Shown here: piece by piece, positions 17,661-26,885 of the stretch | How the letters are laid out: every line of letters begins with the position of its first letter | Numbering within the stretch: position 1 is the first letter of the stretch | NCBI RefSeq assembly: GCF_012931985.1 | Contig: NZ_JAAFGM010000003.1 | Span: 1-64,000 of the forward strand | Direction: 5' to 3' | Origin: Candidatus Roseilinea sp. NK_OTU-006 | Lineage (GTDB): Bacteria > Chloroflexota > Anaerolineae > J036 > Brachytrichaceae | DNA length: 64,000 nucleotides | Notes under the pieces: generated by a model | Seen by the model: only the letters and a program-made list of their open reading frames with translations | The model's database searches: none | Told to the model about the DNA's origin: nothing | Made by a program: the position numbers and the translations under genes

Positions 17661-18581
17661 CTATGGCGTGGGGGTCGGCGGGCGGGCCTGCGAGGCGAGC
17701 GGCCGCGTGATGACCAGCACGACCTCGAGCTTATCGAAATCCACGCCAGGGCGCACGATCGCTTGGCGCGTCGTCTCGACATCCTGGCTGATCACGCGCT
17801 CGACGACGCCCACCGGCAACGCTTGAGGTAACGTGCCGCCCAGTCCGCTGGTCACGATCAAGTCGCCCGGTTTTAATGCTTCGCCTTGCGGCACATTCTG
17901 CAATAGGAGTATCCCTTCGCTCGTGCCGGCTACGGTGCCCGAGGCGCGCGATTCGATCAGCCGGACGTTGATGAACGACGCCGGATCGGTGAGCAATTGC
18001 ACCTGTGACGTGGCGTAGCTCACTTCGCCCACCCGCCCCACCAAGGCTAATCCGCCGGCGACGACCGGCATGCCGACCTGGATGCCGTCGCGCTCCCCCA
18101 CGTCTATGGTGATGTAGCGCACGAATGGGCTGACGTCGCCCGCAATGACGTTGGCGCACTTGCCCGCATCCGGCATGGTTGGCGCTTTGCCCTTGCAGCG
18201 GATTGCATCGGCAATGCCGATCACGTCGGCCCCCACCAGCTCATAAGCAGGGTTGTCGTTGGCGAAGTTGAGCAAGTCGCGGTACTGTTGGACCTCCGCC
18301 TGAAATTCGCGCAGGCGCACGTTCTCCGCTCGCAGCGCGGTCACCTCGCGCTGAAGCGCTTCGGCGCGAGCGCGCAGATCTATCAGTTCGCCGGTCGAGC
18401 GGAAGAAGTCGTTGATGACGCGCCTGGCGTTGCTCATCACCTGCTGGATGGGTCCGATGACCACCGAGAGGGGCCCCTGGGCGATTGGCGTCTGAGCGAG
18501 AAAGCCCAACAAGAGCAAGATCACGCTGATTGCTAGAAGCCCGAGGGCTAGGATAGGCGAATACGAACGGGGACGCCTCAT
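17661..18581 (-). CDS. mreC: Rod-shape protein MreC
   Basis: A 306-residue protein with a short cytoplasmic start, one membrane segment (ILALGLLAISVILLLLGF), a coiled coil at about residues 65-105 and the periplasmic/extracellular beta domain (VGMPVVAGGLALVGRVGEV, then KPGDLIVTSGLGGTLP). MreC links MreB to cell-wall synthesis. A loop with two cysteines (RCKGKAPTMPDAGKC) around residues 128-142 is unusual and might form a disulfide. The C-terminus is a Pro/Thr tail (RPPTPTP). It follows mreB by 44 nt; mreD is not visible next to it. Confidence 0.93.
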   Translation of the reverse strand: MRRPRSYSPILALGLLAISVILLLLGFLAQTPIAQGPLSVVIGPIQQVMSNARRVINDFFRSTGELIDLRARAEALQREVTALRAENVRLREFQAEVQQYRDLLNFANDNPAYELVGADVIGIADAIRCKGKAPTMPDAGKCANVIAGDVSPFVRYITIDVGERDGIQVGMPVVAGGLALVGRVGEVSYATSQVQLLTDPASFINVRLIESRASGTVAGTSEGILLLQNVPQGEALKPGDLIVTSGLGGTLPQALPVGVVERVISQDVETTRQAIVRPGVDFDKLEVVLVITRPLASQARPPTPTP

Positions 18582-18625
18582 AGCGCTTCAGCCGTGCGCA
18601 ACGTGTCGTTGCCGCCCGCCGGCGT

Positions 18626-19717
18626 TTAGGCGACGCGCCTGGCGATGCTCGTCGCCGACCGCGAGGTGCTGTTGCGCTCCAACCCGACCAGCACCTGGCG
18701 CAGTTCATCCAAGTTTGCCAACACTGCTTCTGCGCCACGCGCGACGCAGGTGAGCGCATCCTCGGCGACCCAGGTGTGGATGTTGGTCTCGTCGGCGATG
18801 CGCTCAACTAGCCCCTGCAGCAGCGCACCGCCGCCGGCCAGTGCGATGCCGGTCTCCATCAGGTCGCTCACCAGCTCCGGCGGCGTCTCGTCCAGCGTGC
18901 TGCGCACCGTCTCAACGATGGTGTTGACCGAGTTCGACAATGCCTCGCGGATCTCGATCGAGGAGACCTCGACCGATTCCGGCAGGCCCGTCACCAGGTT
19001 GCGCCCGCGCAGCGTCATCGTCTTCTCTTCGGGCAGTGAAAAGGCGGAGCCAATCGCGATCTTGATTTTCTCGGCCATGCGCTCGCCGATCAACAAATTG
19101 TATTTCTGCCGCGCGTAGTTGATAATGTCCTCGTCCATCTCGTCGCCGGCGACGCGGATGGATCGGCTGACCACGATGCCGCCTAGGGAGAACACGGCGA
19201 CTTCAGTCGTGCCGCCGCCGATGTCCACCACCATCGAACCGTGCGCTTCAGTCACCGGCAGGCCAGCGCCAATCGCTGCGGCCATCGGCTCTTCGATCAG
19301 ATAGACCTCGCGCGCACCGGCGGAGAGCGCTGCGTCGTACACTGCGCGCTTCTCCACTTCCGTCACGCCAGAGGGGATGCCGATCACCACGCGCGGCCGA
19401 GGCACGTTGAACAGGTTGCGACTGTGCGCCTTGCGAATGAAGTAATCCAGCATCGCCTCGGTGACCTCAAAGTCGGAAATCACGCCGTCGCGCAGCGGAC
19501 GAATGGCGACAATCTTGGCGGGTGTGCGGCCTACCATCTCCTTAGCTTCGGCACCGACGGCAAGCACCTGGCGCGTTTTGCGATTGATAGCGACCCATGA
19601 AGGCTCGTTGATCACAATGCCCTGTCCGCGAACGGCAACGAGGGTGTTGGCTGTGCCCAAGTCAATCCCCAGGTCAAGCGAGAATAACCCAAGGAATCGG
19701 TCTATGATGCTTGGCAT
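18626..19717 (-). CDS. mreB: Rod-shape determining protein MreB
   Basis: A 363-residue bacterial actin with phosphate-1 motif GIDLGTANTLV, VVDIGGGTTEVAVFSLGG, and the adenosine motif GIALAGGGALLQGL. It polymerises under the membrane and directs elongation-phase wall synthesis. It is the first gene of an mreB-mreC unit. The C-terminus carries about 15 extra Ser/Arg residues (RSATSIARRVA). Rod or filament shape of the host is therefore likely. Confidence 0.97.
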   Translation of the reverse strand: MPSIIDRFLGLFSLDLGIDLGTANTLVAVRGQGIVINEPSWVAINRKTRQVLAVGAEAKEMVGRTPAKIVAIRPLRDGVISDFEVTEAMLDYFIRKAHSRNLFNVPRPRVVIGIPSGVTEVEKRAVYDAALSAGAREVYLIEEPMAAAIGAGLPVTEAHGSMVVDIGGGTTEVAVFSLGGIVVSRSIRVAGDEMDEDIINYARQKYNLLIGERMAEKIKIAIGSAFSLPEEKTMTLRGRNLVTGLPESVEVSSIEIREALSNSVNTIVETVRSTLDETPPELVSDLMETGIALAGGGALLQGLVERIADETNIHTWVAEDALTCVARGAEAVLANLDELRQVLVGLERNSTSRSATSIARRVA

Positions 19718-19829
19718 GTCTCAGTCCTCATCAACCAGTCGGTTGTCCGGGCAGTACGCCGATGCCCCCATCTTGGATTGGCGCGCAAGGCGGTTGGCAG
19801 GCCCTCCGCCTGCGCGCGTGTGGAATCCG

Positions 19830-19858
19830 TTGTCGGGTGCCGGGATGCACGGTATAAC
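19830..19858 (+). promoter_or_regulatory. Sigma-70-type promoter of proC
   Basis: TTGTCG (19830-19835) and TATAAC (19853-19858) are separated by 17 bp, about 120 bp upstream of proC. A second -10-like TATTAT follows at about 19865. Predicted by eye only. Confidence 0.45.
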
Positions 19859-19975
19859 CAAGGCTATTATAGTTGGCCTGCCTGTACACGGCTTCTGCCG
19901 AATCGAGTCTTTCTCGGCGCGCGGCCTGAGGGCGCGCGCCGGAGGTTCAGTCATCCACAGGAGATTCACAAAATT

Positions 19976-20797
19976 ATGCTCTTCGATTCACAGGTTGCTT
20001 TCATAGGCGGTGGGGTGATGGGCGAGGCGATCATCAAAAGCCTGCTTCGCTCCGGTACATTGCAGCCCGCTCAAATCACGCTCTCCGAGCCGAACACCGA
20101 CCGGCGCGCCCTGGTCAGCGACCAGTATCACGTGCATGCCTACGCCGACAACGCCAGTTGCGCGCACCACGCCGATGTGGTCGTGCTCGCCGTCAAGCCT
20201 CAGGTGATGGATGAGGTGCTTGAAGACCTGCGCGGCGCGATCCGGCCGGAGGCGCTGATCTTCTCGATCGCCGCCGGCATCTCCATCGCGACGCTGCGCG
20301 AAGGGCTAGGCGGCCACCAGCACATCGTTCGCGCGATGCCCAATACGCCAGCGCAGATCGGCCAGGGCATCTCGGTTTGGACGTGCACCGATGCAGTCAC
20401 CGACGTGCAGCGCGAGCAAGCCATACAGATCCTCAAGGCGATGGGAGAAGAAATTTTCGTCGAGGATGAACAGTACCTGGACATGGCGACGGCGCTCAGC
20501 GGCACCGGCCCAGCTTATGTTTTCTTGTTCATGGAAGCACTGATAGACGCCGGCGTCCACATGGGCTTCTCGCGGCCCATCGCCGAGCGGCTGGTGATTC
20601 AGACCATCCGGGGAAGCATCGAGTACGCCGCTGCTTCTAAGCTGCACGCGGCGCAACTGCGCAACCAGGTCACTTCGCCGGGCGGCACGACTGCAGCGGC
20701 GCTCTACCAGCTCGAAAAGGGCGCCTTCCGCACGGTGATCTCCAAAGCGGTGTGGGCCGCCTACGAGCGCAGCGTGCAGTTAGGAAAGAAGAAGTAG
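19976..20797 (+). CDS. proC: Pyrroline-5-carboxylate reductase
   Basis: A 273-residue enzyme for the last step of proline synthesis, reducing pyrroline-5-carboxylate with NAD(P)H. The dinucleotide motif is AFIGGGVMGEAIIKSLL, and the C-terminal dimer domain has ALSGTGPAYVFLFMEAL and VTSPGGTTAAALYQLE. The ATG at 19976 follows an AGGAG ribosome site and gives the normal length; upstream open frame is not conserved. It converges on cobU. Confidence 0.96.
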   Translation: MLFDSQVAFIGGGVMGEAIIKSLLRSGTLQPAQITLSEPNTDRRALVSDQYHVHAYADNASCAHHADVVVLAVKPQVMDEVLEDLRGAIRPEALIFSIAAGISIATLREGLGGHQHIVRAMPNTPAQIGQGISVWTCTDAVTDVQREQAIQILKAMGEEIFVEDEQYLDMATALSGTGPAYVFLFMEALIDAGVHMGFSRPIAERLVIQTIRGSIEYAAASKLHAAQLRNQVTSPGGTTAAALYQLEKGAFRTVISKAVWAAYERSVQLGKKK

Positions 20798-20831
20798 GCT
20801 GCGGATGCAGGCGTCGCGCGTTTGGCCCGCT

Positions 20832-21377
20832 TCACTTCACGCGCAGCGGCGCGCCGGCGACGAGGAAGTAGGCTTCGTCGGCGGCGCGCATGACCATCTG
20901 GTTAGCCCGCCCGAGCGCGTCGCGATAGGCCCGCGCAGCCGGATGCTCGGGCACGATGCTCATGCCGACCTCGTTGCTGACGACGATCCAATGAGCGCTT
21001 GAGTCGCGCATGGCCGCGAGCAGGTCGCCCACCAGCGCGGCAGCCTCGTCCTCGGCGTTGGCCGGCAGGTGGCTGCCCATGAAGAGCGCGCCGCCGACGA
21101 AAAGCGACAGGCAATCGAGCAAGATGACCCGCGCGCCGTTAATTGCGCGCAATTGCGCGCGCCAGCGGTCGTCCAGCGTCACGGTCGGCCAGGTTTCCGG
21201 CCGGTTGGCGCGGTGTCGCCGGATGCGCTGCTGCATCTCTGCATCGGCGACGTCCTCGCGTAGCGTCGCCACGTAGCAAACGGCGTCCCCGCCGCATCGT
21301 TGCGCCAATTCCTGCGCAAAGGCGCTTTTGCCGCTGCGCGCGCCGCCAATGACGAAGGTGAGGTGCATCGTTGACAT
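20832..21377 (-). CDS. cobU: Adenosylcobinamide kinase/guanylyltransferase
   Basis: A bifunctional enzyme of cobalamin nucleotide-loop assembly or salvage. It has the P-loop GGARSGKSAFAQELA, the segment CYVATL, RRHRANRPETWPTV with the guanylylated His region, and IVVSNEVGMSIVPEHPAAR. I set the start at 21377 (an ATG at 21368 is equally possible), because the open frame upstream consists of a heptamer repeat (21387-21414). No other cobalamin genes are adjacent. Confidence 0.92.
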   Translation of the reverse strand: MSTMHLTFVIGGARSGKSAFAQELAQRCGGDAVCYVATLREDVADAEMQQRIRRHRANRPETWPTVTLDDRWRAQLRAINGARVILLDCLSLFVGGALFMGSHLPANAEDEAAALVGDLLAAMRDSSAHWIVVSNEVGMSIVPEHPAARAYRDALGRANQMVMRAADEAYFLVAGAPLRVK

Positions 21378-21386
21378 CGCGTCTGG

Positions 21387-21414
21387 GATTGCGGATTTCC
21401 AATCGCGGATTTCC
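21387..21414. repeat. Short tandem repeat (14-mer x2, heptamer register)
   Basis: Two imperfect 14-bp units, GATTGCGGATTTCC and AATCGCGGATTTCC, stand in tandem just upstream of cobU. They extend an open frame but are probably not translated. They belong with the other 7-bp-period repeats of the window. Confidence 0.7.
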
Positions 21415-21425
21415 GATCCGCCCAT

Positions 21426-21966
21426 CGGAAGCGCCGCACATCGTAGATGGCAATGCTCAGATCGTCAACAGCCGATCAACCGCGCCCATCCTAATGGATT
21501 CCGTCCTCTCCGCCGCCGATGAGCGCAGGTCGCAGGCGTTTTCGCTGGACAGCCGGCTGCGCCGCGCGTTCTTCGAGCTGCCGGCCGGCACAATCTGGGA
21601 GCTGGCCGAGGCGTAAATTTATGCCCTCCGTCTGCAAGACGGCGTCATCTGCGCAGGTATCCAATGCACATCTAATCCTGCTTGAGCATGCTTCCGCGCT
21701 TGGGTGTAACCTAATCACGATGCGCTTGCGCGTGAAGAAAGCGTAACACGGCTCTCAGCGCGCTTTTAAACATGCGCCTATATATGCTGTTGGATCGTTA
21801 CGGCTGATCAGAGCCGAGGCAAAAAGCCCTGCCGGAGGGGTGAAGGCGCAGCCTTCGCCCAACTTAGCCGCACTTCCCGCCGTCTCAGATCATGCGGTCG
21901 GCTTATCGGTCGGGAGTTGAAGGCGGCTCGCAAAAGGTAAGACGCAGAGCATACTGGAGGATAGTT
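21426..21966. other. 541-bp gap with a structured leader before the ABC operon
   Basis: No convincing gene is present; a 40-codon frame at 21494-21616 is unrecognised. In the last 160 bp there are stacked hairpins: CGGCT/AGCCG near 21811-21826 and a strong 10-bp stem at 21838-21847 / 21851-21860 with a GCA loop (one G-U pair). No U-tract follows. This may be a leader RNA element of the ABC operon; I could not match it to a known riboswitch. Confidence 0.4.
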
Positions 21967-22887
21967 ATGATCCATGTTGAAGGCTTGAAGAAGTCTTATG
22001 GCGCAATCCAGGCGCTTCGCGGCGTGAGCTTTCAGGTGGCCGCCGGCGAGATCGTCGGCCTGCTCGGGCCAAACGGCGCCGGCAAGTCCACCATCATCAA
22101 AATCCTCACCGGCTATCTGCAGCCGGACGAGGGCATCGTCGAGGTGGACGGCCTGGATGTGCTCACTCAGCGGCTGGAAGTACAGGCGCGCCTGGGCTAC
22201 CTGCCCGAGAATACGCCGCTATATCCCGACATGACCGTCCAGGCGTATCTCAGAATGATGGCCGACCTGCGCCGCATCCCCGAAGATAAACAACTGGAAT
22301 ATATCTCCGAGGCGGTGTATGCCACCGATATCGCCGGCTTCCTCAACCGGCCGATCGGCAAGCTGAGCAAAGGCATGCGCCAGCGCGTCGGCCTGGCCCA
22401 GGCTATCCTGCACAAGCCGCGCTTGCTCATCCTCGACGAGCCAACGATCGGCCTGGACCCGACGCAACTGGCAGAGATCCGGCAGCTCATCCGCCGGTTG
22501 GCGCAAAACAGCACCGTCCTCTTCTCCAGCCATATCCTGCCGGAAGTTGAGGCAGTCTGTCACCGCGCGATCATCATTATGAATGGCGAGATCAAGGCCG
22601 ATGCGCGGCTGGCCGATTTGGCCGCCACCCACAACGCCATCGTTGCGTTGCAGCGGCCGGTCGCTGATTTCGACAAGGCGCTGCGCAGCATTCGCGGCGT
22701 GAAGCGCGTGGAGGCGCTGCCGGCGGCCAACGGCGCGCCACAGTATCGCGTGTACGGCGAAGGCGATGTGGACCTGTGCCCGGCGCTCTACGCAGCCGCG
22801 ACGCAAATGAGCTGGCCGCTGCGCGAACTACGCGCCGACACGCGCACGCTGGAGAGCGTGTTCAACGAGCTGGCCACGCGCGGCTGA
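21967..22887 (+). CDS. ABC transporter ATP-binding protein (GldA-like)
   Basis: A 306-residue ATPase with Walker A GPNGAGKSTIIKIL, signature LSKGMRQRVGLAQAI, Walker B LLILDEPTIGLDP and switch His in FSSHILPEVEAV. The C-terminal 80 residues are the extension seen in ABC-2 type and GldA-like ATPases. The start is fixed by GGAGG 8 nt before the ATG at 21967. It energises the membrane protein encoded immediately downstream. Confidence 0.95.
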   Translation: MIHVEGLKKSYGAIQALRGVSFQVAAGEIVGLLGPNGAGKSTIIKILTGYLQPDEGIVEVDGLDVLTQRLEVQARLGYLPENTPLYPDMTVQAYLRMMADLRRIPEDKQLEYISEAVYATDIAGFLNRPIGKLSKGMRQRVGLAQAILHKPRLLILDEPTIGLDPTQLAEIRQLIRRLAQNSTVLFSSHILPEVEAVCHRAIIIMNGEIKADARLADLAATHNAIVALQRPVADFDKALRSIRGVKRVEALPAANGAPQYRVYGEGDVDLCPALYAAATQMSWPLRELRADTRTLESVFNELATRG

Positions 22888-22949
22888 CGCGCAGCCCATC
22901 CAGACGCGAGCATTTCAACGGGGTTGAGCATCACATGGAGATATTGCGT

Positions 22950-25886
22950 ATGAAGACCATCCTGGCGATTGCGCGCAAAGAATGGAACAACTACTTCAGC
23001 TCACCGCAGGCGTTGATCTTCATCGGCGTGTTTCTGGCGGCGAGCCTGCTCGTCTTCTTCTGGGTCGAGACGTTCTTCGCCCGGGGCGTGGCCGAGATGC
23101 GCCCCTTGTTCCGCTGGATGCCGCTGCTGCTCATCTTCCTCGTCGCGGCGCTCACCATGCGCCAGTGGAGCGAGGAGCAACGCAGCGGCTCGCTGGAGAT
23201 GCTGCTGACCCTGCCGGTGCCCGCCGGGCAACTGGTGGCCGGCAAGTTCCTGGCGGTGATGGGGCTTGTGGCGCTGGCGCTGGCGCTCACCTTGCCGCTC
23301 ACGCTCACCGTGGCGCTGTTGGGCAACCTGGACTGGGGCCCGGTGATTGGCGGCTACATCGCGGCGCTGTTGATGGCCTCGGCCTATGCTGCGATCGGCT
23401 TGTTCGTCTCCTCACGCACCGATAACCAGATCGTCGCCTTGATTCTCACCGCCTTAGTGGGCGGGGCGTTTTACTTGATCGGCAGTCCCCTGGTGGTGGA
23501 TTTCGTGAGCGGCAGCACGGCCGAGTTCTTCCGCGCGCTGGGCACCGGCAGCCGCTTCGAGAGCATCGAGCGCGGCGTGATTGACCTGCGCGACCTGGTT
23601 TACTACGTCACCCTGGCGCTGGTCTTCCTCACGCTGAACGCTTGGTCGCTGGACCGCAAGCGCTGGAGCGCCGGCCCGCGCTCGGCCGAATATCGGCGCG
23701 CCGCCCACTTGACGAGCGGCCTGGTCGCGCTGAACCTGATCGCCGTGAACGCATGGATGGGTCCGCTGCAGGCCCTGCGCGCCGACTTGACCGCCCAGCG
23801 CGAGTTCAGCCTCTCGGCGGCCACGCTGAATTTGCTCGCCGACCTGCAGGAGCCGCTGCTCATCCGTGCCTACATCAGCGAGAAGACCCACCCGCTGCTG
23901 GCCCCGCTGACGCCGCGCGTGCGCGACTTGCTTCAGGAATACCAGATTGCCGGGCGGGGGCGCGTCACCGCCGAGGTAGTGGACCCGATCACCGACCCGA
24001 ACCTGGAGGCGGAGGCCGCGCGCACGTATGGCATCCAGCCTACGCCGGTGCAAGTGGCCGGCCGTTACGAGGCGTCCATCATTAACACCTACTTCGACAT
24101 CCTGGTGCGCTACGGCGACCAAAGCACCGTGTTGAACTTCCGCGACTTGATCGAGGTGGAGCAGCGCCGCGACGGCACAGTCGACGTGCGCCTGCGCAAC
24201 CTCGAATACGACCTCACCCGCGCCATCAAAAAGGTGACCAGCGGCTTCCGCGGCGTCGAGTCGGTCTTCGCTGCGCTCCAGCAGCCGGCCCGCCTGACCA
24301 TCCTCGTCACTCGCCAGACGCTGCCCGAGGCGTTCAAGGACGTGCCGGCGCTGATGGAGAAGGTGGCCCAAGAGCTGCAGCAAAAATCCGGCGGCAAGTT
24401 CGAATACAAAGTGGTGGATCCCGACCAGCCCAACGTGACCTTCACCCGTCAGATACTAGCCGAACGCTACGGCTTGCGCCCCACACCGGTCTCGCTTTTC
24501 GGCTTGGAGTCGTTTTACCTGAACATGCTGTTGGAGATAGACGACAAGACCCAGCCCATCTATCCCGAAGGCGAGTTCACCGAGTCATCCATTCGCACCG
24601 CGCTGGAGTCGGCATTGAAGCGCAACGTCGGTGGTTTCCTCAACGTCATCGGTTTGTGGACGCCGCCCGCGCCGCCCAGCATGTTCGGCGCACCGAACCC
24701 AAACCCCTGGCAGCTCATTCGCGAGCAACTGAGCCGCGAATATACTGTGCGCGACGTGGACCTCTCCACCGGCCAGGTGCCGCCCGACGTGAATGCGCTT
24801 CTCGTCATCGGCCCGCGCAACCTGGACGACAAAGCGCGCTACGCCATTGACCAGTACCTGATGCAAGGCGGCGCGGTGGTCATCGCCGGCGGCAACTACG
24901 CGCTGATGCTCGGCTTCGGCTCGCCCATCCTCGAGCCGGTGCAGAGCGGGCTGGCCGAGATGCTGGCGCACTACGGGGTGAGGCTCGGCAGCGGCCTGGT
25001 GATGGATCCGCAGAACGAGCCATTCCCGGTGGAGGTCAACCGCAACATCGGCGGTTTGATCGTGCGCGAGATCCAAGCGGTGAATTACCCGTTCTTCGTG
25101 GATGTGCGTCCCAACGGCATGGATCGCGCCAGCCCGATTGTATCGCGGCTGCCGGCTGTCACGATGAATTTCGTCTCGCCGATCGAGGTGGATGAGCAGA
25201 AGAACGCGAATCGCAAGGTGACGTTGCTGCTCCGCTCCACCGATCAATCCTGGGTGCGCAACAACACGAACGTTCAGCCCGACTTTCAGACTTACCCCGA
25301 ATTTGGCTTTCCAGTGGAGGGCGAGCGCAAATCGCGCAATCTAGCCGTTGCCATTCAGGGGAGCTTCGAGAGTTTCTTCAAGGGCAAGCCCTCGCCTTTG
25401 CAGGCCACACCCACGCCGGCCCCGACGCCTGCGCCAGGCGCTACGCCCGAGCCTACGCCGACGCCAGCGCCGGTGCGCCCGGTCGGCGCCACCGTCGAGC
25501 AATCGCCCGACACAGCGCGCCTGGTGGTCATCGGCAGCGCCGACTTCTTGAACGATGCGCTGCTGAACCTCTCGGCGCAGCTCGGCCAACAACGTTACTT
25601 GAACAACTTGCAATTCATGCAAAACGTGGCCGACTGGACGGTGGAAGAGTTGGACTTGCTGGACATCCGCACGCGCGGCACGGTGACGCGCGCATTGCGC
25701 CCGTTGACCGAAGGGGAGCGTCGCGCGTGGGAGATCGCCAACTACGCTGTGGTGGTGGCCGCGTTGTTCGCGATCGGCTTGATCTGGCAGTTGCGCCAGC
25801 GCGCCGAGCCGCCCATGCAACTTGCGCCGGCGACCGTCCCAATCCGCGCCGGCGACGTTCGTGCGCCGCAAAAGGAGGGAAGATAA
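22950..25886 (+). CDS. ABC-2 permease fused to a GldG-like extracytoplasmic domain
   Basis: About 978 residues. The first 270 form an ABC-2 permease (KEWNNYFSSPQALIFIGVF, then LEMLLTLPVPAGQLVAGKFL) with about six membrane segments. A second part starts around residue 280 with a further membrane helix and continues as a long extracytoplasmic GldG/IFT52-like region (TLNLLADLQEPLLIRAYIS, NALLVIGPRNLDDKARYAIDQ) with a Pro/Thr linker (PTPAPTPAPGATPEPTP). It ends with a membrane helix (VVVAALFAIGLIWQL). In Bacteroidetes GldF and GldG are separate; here they are one chain. The ATG at 22950 has GGAG 8 nt upstream; 22935 is the alternative. The function outside gliding species is unknown. Confidence 0.88.
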   Translation: MKTILAIARKEWNNYFSSPQALIFIGVFLAASLLVFFWVETFFARGVAEMRPLFRWMPLLLIFLVAALTMRQWSEEQRSGSLEMLLTLPVPAGQLVAGKFLAVMGLVALALALTLPLTLTVALLGNLDWGPVIGGYIAALLMASAYAAIGLFVSSRTDNQIVALILTALVGGAFYLIGSPLVVDFVSGSTAEFFRALGTGSRFESIERGVIDLRDLVYYVTLALVFLTLNAWSLDRKRWSAGPRSAEYRRAAHLTSGLVALNLIAVNAWMGPLQALRADLTAQREFSLSAATLNLLADLQEPLLIRAYISEKTHPLLAPLTPRVRDLLQEYQIAGRGRVTAEVVDPITDPNLEAEAARTYGIQPTPVQVAGRYEASIINTYFDILVRYGDQSTVLNFRDLIEVEQRRDGTVDVRLRNLEYDLTRAIKKVTSGFRGVESVFAALQQPARLTILVTRQTLPEAFKDVPALMEKVAQELQQKSGGKFEYKVVDPDQPNVTFTRQILAERYGLRPTPVSLFGLESFYLNMLLEIDDKTQPIYPEGEFTESSIRTALESALKRNVGGFLNVIGLWTPPAPPSMFGAPNPNPWQLIREQLSREYTVRDVDLSTGQVPPDVNALLVIGPRNLDDKARYAIDQYLMQGGAVVIAGGNYALMLGFGSPILEPVQSGLAEMLAHYGVRLGSGLVMDPQNEPFPVEVNRNIGGLIVREIQAVNYPFFVDVRPNGMDRASPIVSRLPAVTMNFVSPIEVDEQKNANRKVTLLLRSTDQSWVRNNTNVQPDFQTYPEFGFPVEGERKSRNLAVAIQGSFESFFKGKPSPLQATPTPAPTPAPGATPEPTPTPAPVRPVGATVEQSPDTARLVVIGSADFLNDALLNLSAQLGQQRYLNNLQFMQNVADWTVEELDLLDIRTRGTVTRALRPLTEGERRAWEIANYAVVVAALFAIGLIWQLRQRAEPPMQLAPATVPIRAGDVRAPQKEGR

Positions 25887-25889
25887 ACG

Positions 25890-26885
25890 ATGAATCGCCG
25901 CAACCAGATTCTCGCCATCTTGCTGGCCGTCCAGATTGTCGTGACGGCCATCGCGCTCGTGCTCCCTGCGCAGGCGTCTAACCGCACGCTGAAGCCGCTG
26001 ATGACTCAGGTCACCGCAGCCGACGTGACGGCTTTGACCATCCAGGAACGGCCCGATCGTCGTGTGCACATCGCTAAACAGGGCGATGCTTGGGTGCTGC
26101 CGGATGTCGAAGACTTTCCGGTGAACGCGACAAAGGTCACCGAGCTGCTGGATAAGTTGGCCGGCATCCAAGTGGGTCAGCCGGTGGCGACGACGGCGAC
26201 CAGCCACGCGCGCTTGCAAGTGAGCGAAGAGAACTTCGCGCGGCGTGTGGACCTGACCACGAAGGCCGGCGACCGGACGTTGTTCCTCGGCTCGGCGCGC
26301 GGCGGCAGCTCGCACGTGCGCCTGGGCGGCTCGGATGATGTCTTCCTCACCCCGAAGCTGGCCACGTACGATGTGCCGAGCGACCTGGGAAGCTGGATCA
26401 ACACCACTTACTTCACTGTCACCGAATCGGCAGTGGGGCAGGTTGCACTTGCCAACATCAGCGGCACGCTTCAGTTCCAGCGCAACGTGAGCGACGTTTG
26501 GGAGTTCAAGGGGCTGGCAGCCGGCGAGCGCTTCAACCCTAGCCGCTTGGAGACCATCCTCAGCCGCGTGTCGTCGCTCTACATGGTGCGCCCGCTGGGC
26601 AAGACCCCCAAGCCGGCGTATGGCTTCGACCGGCCGACGGCAACCCTCACGCTCACGCTCAAGTCCGACCTGTCCAGCTTGGCGCCGCTGGTGTTGCAGA
26701 TCGGCGCGAAGCAAGAGAGCGACAGCGCCTATGTCGTCAAGGCGAGTAATTCGCCCTGGTATGTGCTGGTGAACAGCTTCATCGTCGAGGACATCGTAAA
26801 CGCCAAACGCGAGGACTTTGTGGAGCCAGAGCCAACGATTACGCCGCCGCCCACGCTCACACCGCCGCCCACGCCAACGCCGTGA
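25890..26885 (+). CDS. DUF4340 domain protein, membrane-anchored
   Basis: A 331-residue protein with an N-terminal membrane segment (ILAILLAVQIVVTAIALVL) and a DUF4340-type body (VHIAKQGDAWVLPDVEDFPV, then KVTELLDKLAGIQ, LFLGSARGGSSHVRLGG). DUF4340 proteins regularly follow GldG-type ABC proteins, as here, 3 nt after the stop and with a GGAGG ribosome site. The C-terminus is a Pro/Thr tail (PPPTLTPPPTPTP). It probably works on the outer face of the membrane with the transporter; the mechanism is not known. Confidence 0.85.
   Translation: MNRRNQILAILLAVQIVVTAIALVLPAQASNRTLKPLMTQVTAADVTALTIQERPDRRVHIAKQGDAWVLPDVEDFPVNATKVTELLDKLAGIQVGQPVATTATSHARLQVSEENFARRVDLTTKAGDRTLFLGSARGGSSHVRLGGSDDVFLTPKLATYDVPSDLGSWINTTYFTVTESAVGQVALANISGTLQFQRNVSDVWEFKGLAAGERFNPSRLETILSRVSSLYMVRPLGKTPKPAYGFDRPTATLTLTLKSDLSSLAPLVLQIGAKQESDSAYVVKASNSPWYVLVNSFIVEDIVNAKREDFVEPEPTITPPPTLTPPPTPTP

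Noticed and set aside
21494-21616. 40-codon ORF before the ABC operon
   Set aside because: No family recognised, no ribosome site, and no operon context.
21808-21860. Known riboswitch upstream of the ABC operon
   Set aside because: Hairpins are present, but the conserved cores of cobalamin, TPP, SAM, glycine and c-di-AMP classes could not be matched.
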